Assembly (NCBI RefSeq): GCF_963259705.1
Contig: NC_081841.1
Span: 28,695,244-28,759,243, forward strand
Direction of reading: 5' to 3'
Length of the DNA: 64,000 nt
Origin: Myotis daubentonii
Taxonomy: Eukaryota; Chordata; Mammalia; Chiroptera; Vespertilionidae
Position numbers and translations under genes: made by a program. This document shows, in pieces, positions 22,628-33,925 of the stretch. The notes under the pieces were generated by a model that made no database searches, had not been told where the DNA came from, and saw only the letters and a list, made by a program, of their open reading frames with translations. The stretch's first letter is position 1. Each line of letters starts with the position of its first letter.

Positions 22628-22900
22628 TGATGTGATCACCATAATGTTTAGTAACCATCTGTCACCATACAAAGCTATTACAATATTGACTATATTTCTT
22701 GTGCTGTACATTACATCCCCATGACTTATTTATTTCATAACTTGAAGTTTGTACCTCTTTATTTCTCTTTGCCTTTTTCACCTGTCCTTCCTACCCCCTC
22801 CTGTCTGGCAATGATTCATTTGTGCTTTGTATCTATGAGTGTTTTGTTTTGTTCAGTTTTTTTTTTAATTCCATTTTTAAATAAAGATTTTTTTAAGATT
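22628..22900 (-). repeat. LINE-1 3' region, antisense (right part)
   Basis: Continuation of the L1 interrupted at 21425: 'gtacattacatccccatgac', 'taacttgaagtttgtacctc', 'tctatgagtgttttg'. Confidence 0.75.
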
Positions 22901-23029
22901 CTGCTTTTAGATAAAGGCCACTAATCACTCTATCCTCCCGAACTAATTACCTCACAAAGGCCCCATTTCCTAATATCATGGGGTTTGGGTTTCAGCTTAT
23001 AAACTTGGGGGGAATACAAGATTTAGATT
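22901..23029. repeat. Old LTR/MaLR-like fragment (tentative)
   Basis: 'cctcacaaaggccccatttcctaatatcat..ggtttgggtttcagc' resembles a common old mammalian repeat of uncertain class. Confidence 0.35.
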
Positions 23030-24020
23030 ATAGAGTATGTAGTTAGGAATGGAACTGCTGAATCATAGGATGTGTTTATGCTTAGTTTTCCTCAGCATTG
23101 ACAGGATAAACTTTTTTGCAAATGGCTGTAACAATTTAAATCATCACCAGCAGTGTGTTAAAGACTCTTACCTTGCTTTCAATTGAATTTTTATTTTTTA
23201 ATCATCTTTTTAATTTTCAAACATTAATTATTTATTTCTCACTGTGGTTTTAATTTACGTTTTTCTGATTACCAGTGAGGATAGGCATCTTTTCACATGC
23301 TTAGGGCTATTTGTGTTGCATTTTGTTGTGAAATGCCCACTCACATTTTTCTCATTTTTCTATTGCATTGTCTTTTTTTCTTATTGATTCTGCATATAAA
23401 AACATGTATAACAAAAACCTCCCACTCTGTGATTTGTCTTTTTAAATCCTTACGTCTTTTGGTGAATGCAAGATTTTAGTTTCAATGTAGTGACATACCA
23501 TACCTATCTTTTACTTTATGGGGTGTGGGTTGTTTAAGAAATTTTCTGCTTTCTGAGGTTGCAAAGATACTCTATATTTTATTCTATAATTTCTATATTT
23601 TTACCTTTCATAATTGTCTTAAATCTACAGCTAGTAACTGATTTTTGAATATTATGTGGGTTAAGAAACTAATTTAATTGATTACCTTATAGATAACCAA
23701 TTCTCCCAGACCCACTGATTGAATAAATATTATCTCCCCCCTTCTCACCTAACTGATCTCTAATTCCTAGTCCATACTCCGAGTGTGAAATTATTTTAGG
23801 ATCCTATCTTTTCCATTACTCTGTTTATCTAACCCCATCTGAGTGCCACATTGTCTTATTATAGCTTTAACAAAAATGTCAGTGTCAGATAGGACTAATG
23901 TCCCACTCTCCCTTGGTCTTATGGAAGATTACCTTGGGTAGTCTTTCTTTGCTATTCCATCTCACCTTCAGAATGAGATCTCCATGTTGTTCTATTGTAT
24001 TTGTAGATTTCATTGTGGGG
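23030..24020 (-). repeat. Ancient LINE-1, antisense
   Basis: Shows antisense L1 landmarks: 'aatggaactgctgaatca', 'aatttaaatcatcaccagcagtg', 'cctaccttta..' like text and 'tcttattatagctttaac'. Heavily diverged; no coding capacity. Confidence 0.6.
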
Positions 24021-25843
24021 TTTTTTTTATGGATTAATCTAGGGGAAAATTTGGGATCTAGTTCATTTGTTTTATTTATTTTTTTACATTTACTTAAACA
24101 CATTTTTTTTTGTGTGTGTATAAGTTTATCATAAGCCTGACTTTGATACTTTTTTGCTTTATATGGGTTGTAATTTCAGGTCAAAATTAAAGAGAAAGTA
24201 AAGAGGTAACTGGTAAATAATTATTTTTAGAAAGAAGAAAAAAAGGGAGTTTTGTTGTTGATTAAAGAATAAAGATCTACATTCAGAAAAAACAACAACA
24301 CCCTTAGATGGAAACAAAGAAAGTACAAGTCATAAAATAAACATGAGGAGCAAGGCATATGCCTGATCTTGAAGAGCAAAACAAGGCAGTGAAGGCCACG
24401 CTGGCTACCACTGAATTCTGGAGCACTCCCCGAGGGAGAGAGCAGAGGATTCTGAGGTAAATACTGAGGGTGGAAAAGAATGAGTTCATTATGTAAATAG
24501 TAGTTGCAAGCCAGATGTTCATAGCTTGGGTATACCTTACTTGCCTAAGGCAGTTGTACAATGCATTTTGAGTGAGTTTTCATATCCTCAGGGGCCTTGC
24601 TATCAAATTCCAAAATTACTCCCTCTCCTCCGACAGCGTTCCTCACAACTGCTGAAAAAAGAAACCGTTAGGAAGGTCTCACATTGGGGAAGTTTTGGTA
24701 AAATGTCTTACACGCAGGCAGGAAGATAGCAGGAAGTAAGCAATTCAGATAATTACTGTCATGAATGCTGGACCATGTGAGAAAGAGAAAAGATTTTTCT
24801 TCTTAATGTTTACACTGAAGTACATAAAATGAAAAAAAGAATGCCATGGAGCTAATTTAAAAAAAAACTAAGCAGGCTTTTACCTGTTCAGATCTCATAA
24901 AAATCAAAAGGACGAATGTGACTTAAACTTGCTTTACTGAAGCAAATTTTCACAACCTGGCATTTAAATTAAGCTTTGGGGCACTCAAGTAATCCCACAG
25001 GCATATAAAATCTGATACTATATCTGCATCTAAGTATTCTGTTCTGGGATTTGGAATCCCAATTGGCAACCTGGGAAAACCATATTACTTACACTTGCTC
25101 AGATAGTCTCTAATTAGTTCTTCTGACCCTCTTGTATACTAATAAATGGCCCATTACAAAACATTAAAACTGAATTCCTCCTATTAAAAATGATTTCCTT
25201 GCTAATGGACATGAGCTAGGTTTAATGTACAATGTTGATTAACATTAGATTGTTTTAAAAGTACAGTGAATGCTTTCCAGTATGAAGTGATTGTAGCACT
25301 AATTAGGCTTTCTGGTTCAGTCAGTAGCTGAGAGGGGGCTGAGTCTTCCAACAGTGGTCTAAATATTGCTTACATTCTTAGTTTGTTTTTGGTCTATTAA
25401 TTTTTGATGTAAAGAGCTGAAAACTCTAATGTGAAATTGTATAATGAGCCTTGTAAATTATGAGCCTAAAGAGACTTTTAGATCACCTCATCAGGTCAAT
25501 TTTCAAGTTTTATTTGGTTAGTGATGTGAGTAGGCTGCAGCAATTGGAACTTCTTTTGGGATTCTGACAGCTTCGCAGCCCATCCAAGGCTCTCTCTCGG
25601 TACCTAATAGAGTATCACACATAATAGATGTCCAATGACTACATGTTACATTAATATTGTAAAGTGGTTCTGAGTGACTGGTAATTAATATTTCTGAAAT
25701 GCTTATCTAAAAATCAATAAACACATGTTTATTGAGCACCTACATGTGACCGGAATTGTGCCTGGCAAGCTGCACAGAAAATTTTTTAAAGGCATTTAAA
25801 TGTGGCTCTATGAAATAGTATCATAGGGACTGGATTTTAAAAT

Positions 25844-25874
<31 letters not shown>

Positions 25875-26589
25875 TTTTTTAAATTTATTTGAGATAAGTA
25901 TCTTAGATTGGGAGTTTTCCACAAAACATGGGGCATAGGCTCAGTAACTGCATGCTATTCCGAACGTGGAATAGGAGGTCAGGGAAAGTTTCTACACAAC
26001 AGCCACATTTTTGTTGTTCTGTTGCTTTTCCCCCCTGAGTTGAGATGGTGAGAATTTTACTCACTGAACTAGTATTTATGAAGCGCTGGGGAGTGCCAGG
26101 TGTCCTGCTATGTCCGAGGCACATAGACAAAGCATTCTGACTGCCTTTCAGAAGGCGTGGTCCGATGGGAAAGAGGGTGACATGCTAACAAATATAACAG
26201 TAAAATGGAGTAAGCATCCCCAAAGCTGTTCTTACAAGTTTAGCCTGACTGACCTCATCTCCCTGCTGAGCTGGGCTTTGCCTATCCAGATGGAGAAGCA
26301 AGAGTCCTATGACTAGACAGGGATACCAGGTGAGATCAAAGGAATTGGTCAAGGATGTTGAATAAACAGAAACATACAGGAGGTAGGAAGCAGGACAGAG
26401 GAGATATTTATTGAATGGCCTGAAGTCTGGTGGAGCTTTGGGGACTTGGTCAGGATCCAGTTTATAAGAGCTTCCCAATGGCTCTTCTATTTCCAGCCTG
26501 AACTCAATTATTAAGTAAACCTTCTTTAACATATAGCACATTTGTGCGCTCCTCTCAGAGGTCTCTCAGACTCCTATTTTACTTTTGCA
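24021..26589. other. Intergenic, mostly unique
   Basis: About 2.6 kb without a recognisable gene. A (TTTA)n run lies at 25838-25878, and 'gtttattgagcacctacatgtgacc' (about 25728) and 26060-26110 resemble an old dispersed repeat. Confidence 0.4.
25838..25878. repeat. (TTTA)n microsatellite
   Basis: About ten tandem tetranucleotide units. Confidence 0.9.
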
Positions 26590-26866
26590 TTATTCCTTTT
26601 TTAATTTTATTTTTCAATTGCAGTTGACATTCACTATAATTTGTATTAGTGTCAGGTGTTCAGCATAGTGGTGACAGTCATATATCTTACAAAGGGGTCC
26701 CCCTGATATTTCCAGGACCCACCTAGTGCCATACATAGCAATTACAATATCATTGATTACATTCCCTATGATGTACTTTACATCCCCATGACTGTTTTGT
26801 ACCTATGAATTGGTACTGTTCAATTCCTTCACCTCTCTCATCCAGTCCCCAGCCCCCTCCCGTCTG
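26590..26866 (-). repeat. LINE-1 3' region, antisense (target of the ERV insertion)
   Basis: Typical antisense L1 3' text ending 'ccctcccgtctggcagtc', continued after the ERV at 29092-29145 ('gcagtcatcagtctattctctgcatct'). Confidence 0.75.
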
Positions 26867-26872
26867 GCAGTC

Positions 26873-27494
26873 TGCCGGGAGCCGGTCCATCCTTGCTGTT
26901 TCAAGGGACCTGGCATATATGGCATACGGTTCTTAATATGTTTGCTCACCTTCTTGGCGCTGTGTTTTAACCAAAGTCACCTCTCCGAGAAAGGTTGAAT
27001 CCCCAGGTAGGGATTTTCCCCTGAAGTTAGGGAGGGAATAAAACCCCTCAACTAAGTGCCAGGCGGGTAATTAATCCCTTTAACTACGAACAATCATGCT
27101 TAAACTACATAATCTTTTCTCCCTGGAATGGAGATAAGAAACGCCCTAACCTTTGTAATAGAGATTGATAGGATTGAATCAACTGGTATAAATACAGTTG
27201 TAACAAGGCAGAAACACACAGAACTCAGAACACAGAACTAAGGACACAGGGCTTGGAAGACAGGACCAAGAGAGACAGAGCCTAGGCACAGAACCTACAC
27301 AGAACGTTCTCTAGAGACAGAAGAACTTCGCTGGCGAGAGCATGCCGGAGGATCCTAGACAGGGACTGGCCTTGGAGCCTGGAGGCAGAGCCTGGCAAGA
27401 GATCAACTGAACACTGTCTCCATGCCCTTCCTTCTTCGCCGACTCCGTCCACACCTTTGGGGACCCCTGGACCTGCTGGGGTTGGACTCCGGCA
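26873..27494 (+). repeat. 5' LTR of the non-autonomous ERV
   Basis: 622 bp, TGCCGGGAGCC...CTCCGGCA. The TATA box (ggtataaatac) is at about 27185-27195. The transcribed part after it is short compared with the other two LTRs of the family in this window. Confidence 0.9.
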
Positions 27495-27835
27495 TCTGGC
27501 GCCCGAACAGGGACCCTTAGGTAAGCCCCCCATCCCCCTAGGCAAGCGCCCCGCACTCGGGACGGATAGGACTCCACCATAGGAAGAGGGTGGATAGTCT
27601 TCACCGACTCCGTCCACACCTTTGGGAACCCCTGGAACAGGATTCCCTTAGGTAAGCCCCCCCATTGAGAACCTCCACACTCGGGACGGATAGGACTCCA
27701 CCATAGGAAAAGGGTGGATAGTCTTCGCCGACTCCGTCCACACCTTTGGGAACCCCTGGAACAGGATTCCCATAGGTAAGCCCCCCCCATTAAGAACCCC
27801 CACATTCAGGACGGATAGGACTCCACCAGGGTACT
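27434..27835 (+). repeat. Leader tandem repeat spanning the LTR end
   Basis: A unit beginning 'cttcgccgactccgtcc' at the LTR end (27434) recurs at 27599 and 27723. The last two are 124 bp apart; the first is 165 bp because it alone contains the primer site and true LTR end. Each unit carries a consensus splice donor (AG|GTAAGC with GT at 27521, 27652 and 27776). Confidence 0.88.
27497..27514 (+). promoter_or_regulatory. Primer-binding site, lysine tRNA type
   Basis: TGGCGCCCGAACAGGGAC, two bases after the LTR; the exact sequence complementary to lysine tRNA (the Lys3 type). Confidence 0.95.
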
Positions 27836-27890
27836 GCAGACCCCCCTACAGAGGATAAGTAGGGTAAGAAGGTGGATAGTACAGAACTTA

Positions 27891-28004
27891 GATTGAGAAG
27901 ATGTGCCATACTGAGTGCAAAGAAAGAAGACTCTGTATTGATCTTTAGGTTAAGAAGATGTGCCATACTGAGTCTAAAGAAAAAAGACTCTGTATTGATC
28001 TTTT
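27891..28004 (+). repeat. 57-bp tandem duplication in ERV interior
   Basis: Two adjacent copies (27891-27947, 27948-28004) sharing 'agaagatgtgccatactgag' and 'gactctgtattgatctt', with a few differences. Confidence 0.9.
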
Positions 28005-28011
28005 AACATAT

Positions 28012-28116
28012 ATGCTTGCTAGCAGAGGAATTAAGGTTACTCCCAGTCAGACAGAACGTTTTATACAAGAAGTATGTCCATGCTTTTCTGAGGAAGGAAA
28101 GGTGCCAGAAAGGTAA
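28012..28116 (+). pseudogene. gag matrix-like remnant
   Basis: A 34-codon frame from an ATG to a stop at 28114 reads like the amino-terminal helical part of a betaretroviral matrix domain (an 'ASRG.KV' stretch followed by a 'CP.F.EEG' turn). After the stop the similarity fades. It is the only coding trace in the interior, and may be kept because it overlaps packaging sequence rather than for protein. Confidence 0.5.
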
Positions 28117-28325
28117 ATGTAGAGGCATGGGAGAAGGTAGGCCCAAGGAGCCTTATCCTTAACCCCACTGCAGCCTTTCTACCCTGGGAAAGTGCAGGAT
28201 TGGCAAGCTCTCCCTGGGATGATAGATCAGGACTCAGGTAATAGCAGAAAGCGCCAATCCTACTCTTAAAATGGATACAAGAGAGCGTTTCAGGTTTTTC
28301 TTTTTAATGCTTGCTTTTAAAAAAT

Positions 28326-28340
28326 AAAAAAGGGGGAATT
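28326..28340 (+). promoter_or_regulatory. Polypurine tract
   Basis: aaaaaagggggaatt directly before the 3' LTR; the expected start site for plus-strand DNA. Confidence 0.88.
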
Positions 28341-29091
28341 TGCCGGGAGCCGGTCCATCCTTGCTGTTTCAAGGGACCTGGCATATATGGCATACGGTTC
28401 TTAATATGTTTGCTCACCTTCTTGGCGCTGTGTTTTAACCAAAGTCACCTCTCCGAGAAAGGTTGAATCCCCAGGTAGGGATTTTCCCCTGAAGTTAGGG
28501 AGGGAATAAAACCCCTCAACTAAGTGCCAGGCGGGTAATTAATCCCTTTAACTACGAACAATCATGCTTAAACTACATAATCTTTTCTCCCTGGAATGGA
28601 GATAAGAAACGCCCTAACCTTTGTAATAGAGATTGATAGGATTGAATCAACTGGTATAAATACAGTTGTAACAAGACAGAAACACACAGAACTCAGAACA
28701 GAATCAAGAAGACAGAACCTACATGGAGCCTGGAGACAGAAGAACTTCGCTGGAGACAGCATTCCGGAGGATCCTGGACAGGGACTGGCCTCGGAGCCTG
28801 GAGGCGAAGCCTGGCGAGAGAGCATGGCAGGGGATCCTGGACTGAACCTGACTGCGGACATTGGCAGGAGAGCCTGACTAGAACCTGGTGACTGGACCTG
28901 CCTGGAGAACCTGGACAGAACCTGGCTGGAGATCCTAAGCAGAACCTCTCTGGAGATCCAGACCAGAACTTGGCTGGAGATCCTGGCTAGGCTGCTGATC
29001 AACTGAACACTGTCTCCGTGTCATTCCTTCTTCGCCGACTCCGTCCACACCTTTGGGGAACCCCTGGACCCGCTGGGGCAGGACCCCAGCA
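28341..29091 (+). repeat. 3' LTR of the non-autonomous ERV
   Basis: 751 bp, TGCCGGGAGCC...ACCCCAGCA. The part upstream of and around the TATA box (about 28653) is nearly identical to the 5' LTR. The following region carries a longer array of degenerate 'agaacctggctggagatcct' units (about 28840-28995), absent from the 5' LTR. Confidence 0.9.
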
Positions 29092-29145
29092 GCAGTCATC
29101 AGTCTATTCTCTGCATCTACGCAGATTTCTTATTTTGACATTTGA
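29092..29145 (-). repeat. LINE-1 3' region, antisense (right flank of the ERV)
   Basis: Second half of the L1 split by the ERV. Confidence 0.65.
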
Positions 29146-29264
29146 GATCTACTACAGGTTGGCCCCAACATACAACTTCAACCTACAAAAATAGCATTTT
29201 GGTATGTTTTAACCATGTAACTTTGTTTCCCTGCTCCACAAATATAATCAAGTTTAGTCAAGTT

Positions 29265-29585
29265 TGATTCCTTTATTGTTACTGTGTCTTTTGAAAAAAT
29301 GCTGCTCGTTGTTAAAAGCCCTTTCTAATACTGCTCCTCTAGGAGGCTCTTCCTGGTCCTCTTTCACCCCCATAGTAGGATTCCTTTCTCACCTCAGCAC
29401 ACACTGTAACTTATTTCTCTCTATAGTGTCTTATAATTGTTTATGTACATACATGTCTTATAATCATTTTCATACATATATATTTTTAACTTCCTTAATT
29501 ATAAGAGATTCTTACTGTATTCAACTTTTGTTCTCCCCCCCCCATACTCTTACAGCAACTAGCATAATGTAAGACCATAAATAAC
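29265..29585 (+). repeat. L2-type LINE fragment
   Basis: 'ctgctcctctaggaggctcttcctggtcc', then 'ttagtg..' like pyrimidine-rich text resembling L2 3' regions. Diverged; contains a C run near 29535. Confidence 0.45.
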
Positions 29586-29869
29586 AGTGATCAAAAACAA
29601 AATTAAATGCTTGATGGAGCTGATAGTGAGAAACTTGAAAATCCAAGGCAGAAGTGAAGTGTAGGAGAGATGTTGAGTTTTTCTCTGCTGTAGGATTGAT
29701 TGAAGAATCTTCATCTCTCTTACTTTTTCTGCTGTGTGTGTGTATGTATTTCTGTAAGTGTGTGTGTTGTGTGTTGTGTTTGAAGGTATTAAGATTAGGA
29801 AGTCTCTGCTAAAAGCATTAATAGCTGTGCCTATGCAAAACCATTATACCCTTCTTAATTATAGGATAA
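29586..29869. other. Intergenic
   Basis: About 280 bp, no recognised element apart from a short GT-rich run near 29735-29780. Confidence 0.4.
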
Positions 29870-30175
29870 CTAGAGGACTGGTGCACTGATTCATGCACTG
29901 TTGGGGGGCATGGTTTGCAGGGATCGGCCCACTATGGGAGTGCCATTCATCTCGGACAGCTGAGTGGCTGTGGACCCGCCCTCTGAGCAGCTGCTCCTGC
30001 TGTGGGAGCAGCCGCTCATCCCAGTCAGCTTAGCAGGCTCCCACTGTGGGAGCACATTGACCATCAAGGGGCAGCTCCTGCATTGAGCATCTGCCCCCTG
30101 GTGGTTAGTGCACATCGTAGAGACTGGTCGACTGGTCATTCCGCCATTTGGTCGCTGGGCTTTTATTATATAGGA
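29870..30175 (-). mobile_element. Helitron (HeliBat-type), single copy
   Basis: On the minus strand it starts TCCTATATAATAAAAG and ends with a hairpin-like 'gtgcatgaatcagtgcac' then CAGTCCTCTAG. 306 bp, non-coding. Confidence 0.88.
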
Positions 30176-30894
30176 CAACCTAATTTAAAACTTTGTGAAG
30201 AATGAAAAATGCCTTTGTTGGGGATTCCGATGTACAAGTTTTCCAGCAGTTTCAATAGATAAATACAAGAAATTTATTTAGGAATGGAGCAGAATATCTA
30301 TGGATATAGGTAGAAATTTTGAATTCAGTACTTGTAAAAGGAAAGATAAGTATGAAAAAAGTGAAAGGCAACATGAGTTTGAAACACACAGCCCATACAT
30401 TCTAAGTGGTGCTAATCTACCTTTGCTAACATGTTTCTGCTCAGGGTGCTTTTCTCATATCTATACGTAGGAGAGTAAGCATCTTTTTCAATGTGGAAAG
30501 GGAGTCCTAGAAAGATCATGTAATATGCTCTAGCTTTTGCTCTTTCTCCCTTCACCATTTAAAGAGAAACTCCTTGGGAATTAGGAACTAATTACTCTAT
30601 ACTCTTCATATATTTCATACTCTTGCTCTATTCTATTTGCTGGCTAACCTTATAACCCCAAATCCTACTCTAAAATAGTGAGTTGTTAAGATGCAGATTA
30701 TCTTATCTAATAGACAAAATTCCTTTTGTTTTGGTCCCTTGTCTTTCTCTGCTATTTCATCTAGAAGCTTTACAATATTACTATTGATCTCCAGTTAAAC
30801 TAGGCCCATATCTGTATCATTATTACTGTTTTTCTGATAAGAAGAATGGGGCCCAGAAAATTTATGAGACATTCCCAAAGTCACTGGGATTTGG
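30176..30894. other. Intergenic, no recognised element
   Basis: About 720 bp; nothing recognisable. Confidence 0.4.
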
Positions 30895-31385
30895 GGATTA
30901 TGGGTTGAAATGTGCCCTCAATTCCCACACTCGAATTCATGGCCATTAGTCCTAACTCTCAGCACTTCAGAAGGGAATGGACAATAGATGCAATGACCTT
31001 ATTTGGAATTATAAGGTCATTGCAGATGTTATGAGTTGAGATGAGCTAAGTTGAGGGGCTCATAATCCAATATGACGTGTTCTTATAAAAATAGGGAATT
31101 GGGAGACAGACCCACATACATGGAAAATGCCACATGAAGATAAAGGCAGAGTTCAGGGTGATATTTCTATAAACTATAAAATTCCAAATATTATCAACAA
31201 ACCCCCCAGAAGTGAGGGGAGAGGTGTGGCATATATTCTACTTCACAGTATTCAGAAGGAACCAACATCTTGATTTTGGACTTCTAGCTTCCAGAATTAT
31301 GAGACAATAAATTTCTGCCTTTCAGGCCACCCAGTTGATGGGACTACATTATAGAAGCCCTGGCAAACTAATAAAGATTCCAACT
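30895..31385 (+). repeat. MLT1-type LTR (ERVL-MaLR)
   Basis: Carries the MLT1 landmarks in order: 'gaccttatttggaa', 'ctcataatccaatatgac', 'cagaaggaaccaac', 'gacttctagcttccagaa', 'gagacaataaatttctg', 'gccacccagttgatgg' and 'agccctggcaaactaata'. Old solo LTR. Confidence 0.85.
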
Positions 31386-31681
31386 GAAGCACTCAGATAC
31401 TGTGTTCTTTCTACTATATCACAGCTGCATTTTCTGGATAGATGTTACTTTGACTTGGGTCTTTCAAGGTCTAGGTTTTTTATGCAAGGTTATTGGGAAA
31501 CACAGAAGAGGAAATGACTTCTTCTGCCTGCGTGTTTCTTCTTGTCGGCCTCACTTTTCCTTTCCCCTCATGCTTGCTTTGCTTTAACTCTGATTTTTAG
31601 AGAACCTGGGCTAAGATATTGCACTTGTGACAGGTTGAAGACTTGAACTACATGAGCCACATTGCAGATGGTAAGGAGTGG
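31386..31681. other. Intergenic
   Basis: About 300 bp without a recognised element. Confidence 0.4.
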
Positions 31682-31912
31682 TGGAGCCCTGGCTCAGTGG
31701 ATAGAGTGTTGGCCTACAGACCAAAGGGTCCCAGGTTTGATTCCGGTCAAGGGCACATAGCTTGGTTGCAAGATTCTCTTTGGCCCAGGCCCTGGTCAGG
31801 GCTCATGCAGAGGGCAACCAATTGAGGTGCTTCTCTCACATTGATGTTTTTCTCTGTCTTTCCCTCTCTCTTCCACCCTCTTTAAAAATCAACGGAAAAA
31901 ATATCCTCTTGT
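31682..31912 (+). mobile_element. Ves-type SINE
   Basis: Head 'agccctggctcagtggatag', box-like 'ggtttgattccggtca', body with an internal 'ccctggtcagggctc' and 'ttgatgtttttctctg', and A-rich end. Diverged, with a weak duplication ('gagtgg'). Confidence 0.85.
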
Positions 31913-32705
31913 GAGGATTAAAATAAAAAGAGTGGGAGATGTGTGATATAACTAAGGGAAGAAAAATGTATGTATTTGCTATTGCCTTGGATTAGAATTG
32001 GAGAGCTGAGTGAAGGTAAGGGAAGCAATTATGGAAACTTGGAAGTTTATAGCATTGGCAACTGCTGATATGATGCATTCACTGAGATTCAAAATATTAA
32101 AAGTTGAGAGAGAAGGTAATGAGCTGAATTTTGCATACATTTTACTTAAGGTAGCTGTGGGACATCCAGGTGTTGAAGTCTTAGAGGAAGTTGGAAATGT
32201 GTTCTTGGCGCTAAGATGGTGGCTTTAGTAAATAAAAGGTTGAGGTCAGCTTGCTACAGTGTAAATTTTTTATACACATAGATTTTTTTTTTTACAGCCA
32301 CATTTCTAGCAGACATGTAGGTGTGTTTCAGCAGTGAATATAACACCTTTTGGAAAATAAATCATCCAATGGCATTTATTTGAATGTCCCTTGCCCTAAA
32401 ACATTTTTACACTCCTGTCATTTACTTTGTCCAAATCATCTATCATTTATCCTTTCTTGGCTAAGGTCTCATTTATCCACAGGGCTGGATCTGATGTGCT
32501 ATCAGAAGTACCACTAAGGCAGCTCTGTCTCAGGAAGTATCTCTTCTACTGCCTTGCTCAAGCTTGATTTTCACAATTAGTGGTTCTACTATTGAAATGA
32601 AAAGTGTAATTTATCAAAATTGTGTAGGTCATTAGTGGGTTTGGAGAGACAGGGTAATAGATTCTCCCTGAGAGAAGGTTTTTATTTATTTATTTTTATT
32701 TATTT

Positions 32706-32761
<56 letters not shown>

Positions 32762-32774
32762 AGGTGCCATCAAT
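31913..32774. other. Intergenic with microsatellite
   Basis: Unique-looking or old sequence; 32150-32200 ('gtgggacatccaggtgttgaag') resembles an unnamed old mammalian repeat. Ends in the (TTTA)n(GA)n block. Confidence 0.4.
32681..32757. repeat. (TTTA)n followed by (GA)n
   Basis: Short (TTTA)n run at 32681-32710, then about 46 bp of pure GA. Confidence 0.95.
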
Positions 32775-33015
32775 GGTGGAACACCGTGGTTCTATTTAGT
32801 AGTTAAGAGTTCACCCTCTTGTATCAGGCACCTGCATTTGATCCTAGCTTTCTGTTCTCTGGTTCTATCACCTTGGGAAAGTTACCTCACTGAGATTCGA
32901 TGTCACTGCATCTGTAAAGATAAGCATAATAATAGTAAATGCTGATAGAGCTGTTATTTGAATTAAATGAGAAAATGAAGGACACCTGGTTTATGTAAGC
33001 ACTCAAAAAATTTTA
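32775..33015 (+). repeat. MIR SINE
   Basis: MIR order preserved: 'gtggttctatttagtagttaag', 'tttgatcctagc', 'accttgggaaagttacctcac', 'aattaaatgagaaaatg', 'gtaagcactcaa'. Confidence 0.75.
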
Positions 33016-33459
33016 ATAATATTTTTAAAGTGGGGATTGTGATGCCAAACACAAACATTACCTCCCTTAAAATTCTGTCTGGAAAAGGCATTCTCGATCA
33101 TGTACAGTCATTTGCAAGTAAATTTAGATGTGGGATCTAATTTTTTTCTCTTAATTTATTTCCTTTATAATTTAAATAATCAGGTTGGTACCAATTGTCC
33201 CCCTCCTTCACTTCTGTGGCAATCTCATCTACTTGCCTCACTTTTTGGCTCACTGAGAAAGCAGCTACTCAGTGTTATGGTGCTCACTCTTGGAAGGTGT
33301 ACTGTCTGCCATATCTCTAAAACACCTTAAATTGCCCACCTCTTGATACTGACATGATCTTGACAATGGGACTCCAAGTTTCATTTTTTTCCCTAAAATG
33401 TTCTCTTTTCAACACAGACACCATATTTAGAACCGTTCTTTTGATTCCTGTTTTGATTA
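33016..33459. other. Intergenic, no recognised element
   Basis: About 440 bp, nothing recognisable. Confidence 0.4.
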
Positions 33460-33925
33460 GAGTAAAATTAAAACTTCTAACCATGGCATCCAAAGCCTTC
33501 CATTAGTAGATTCTTGACAATCTTTAACCTCACGTTATAACAGCCACAACCTCTTTCTCAAAACATCAAGCCTTTTGCTGCTTTTTTGATTGCTTTCTTA
33601 CAGGGGCCTTTTTATTATTCTCGTTTGCCTGAACTGCTCTCTCACAGCTCATGATGTGTCAGAAATTTGTGTTCATAAGTGATCTCCCTACTGTAATTTG
33701 CCATCACAACATGCCTTTCATTTTCTTCTTAACTCTTATATCACATTTTTTTTGTAATTATCTTGTTTCTTTATTATTTCATTTGCAAAAGCCTCTCTAT
33801 TCTATAAGAACTTCATGAGGCCAGATACCTTATTCTTATGTTATTTACCTTTGTATCTTCAGTGTTAAAAGAGCCTGTCTTAGAGTAGGCACTCAATAAA
33901 TATTTGTTTAGTGAATGCACATAAG
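33460..33925 (+). repeat. L2-type LINE 3' region
   Basis: L2-like text running into 'agagcctgtcttagagtaggcactcaataaatatttgtttagtgaatg', the typical L2 end (quoted here only as positions 33868-33916 with key words cactcaataaatatttg). Confidence 0.7.

Larger units (their letters stand above)
26873..29091 (+). mobile_element. Non-autonomous betaretrovirus-like ERV (complete, internally reduced)
   Basis: 2.2-kb element with 5' LTR, primer site, 846-bp interior, polypurine tract and 3' LTR, flanked by a perfect 6-bp duplication gcagtc (26867-26872 and 29092-29097). The 6-bp duplication and lysine-tRNA primer suit class II (betaretrovirus-like) ERVs. There is no pro, pol or env, and only a short gag-matrix-like frame. 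The first about 370 bp of the two LTRs differ at about one position, so the insertion is young, yet the rest of the LTRs differ strongly in length. It must have been copied and integrated with proteins from a related virus. Confidence 0.9.

Noticed and set aside
27282..27805. 164-codon minus-strand open frame
   Set aside because: Antisense of the LTR and leader repeats; its repeated peptide merely reflects the tandem DNA repeat.
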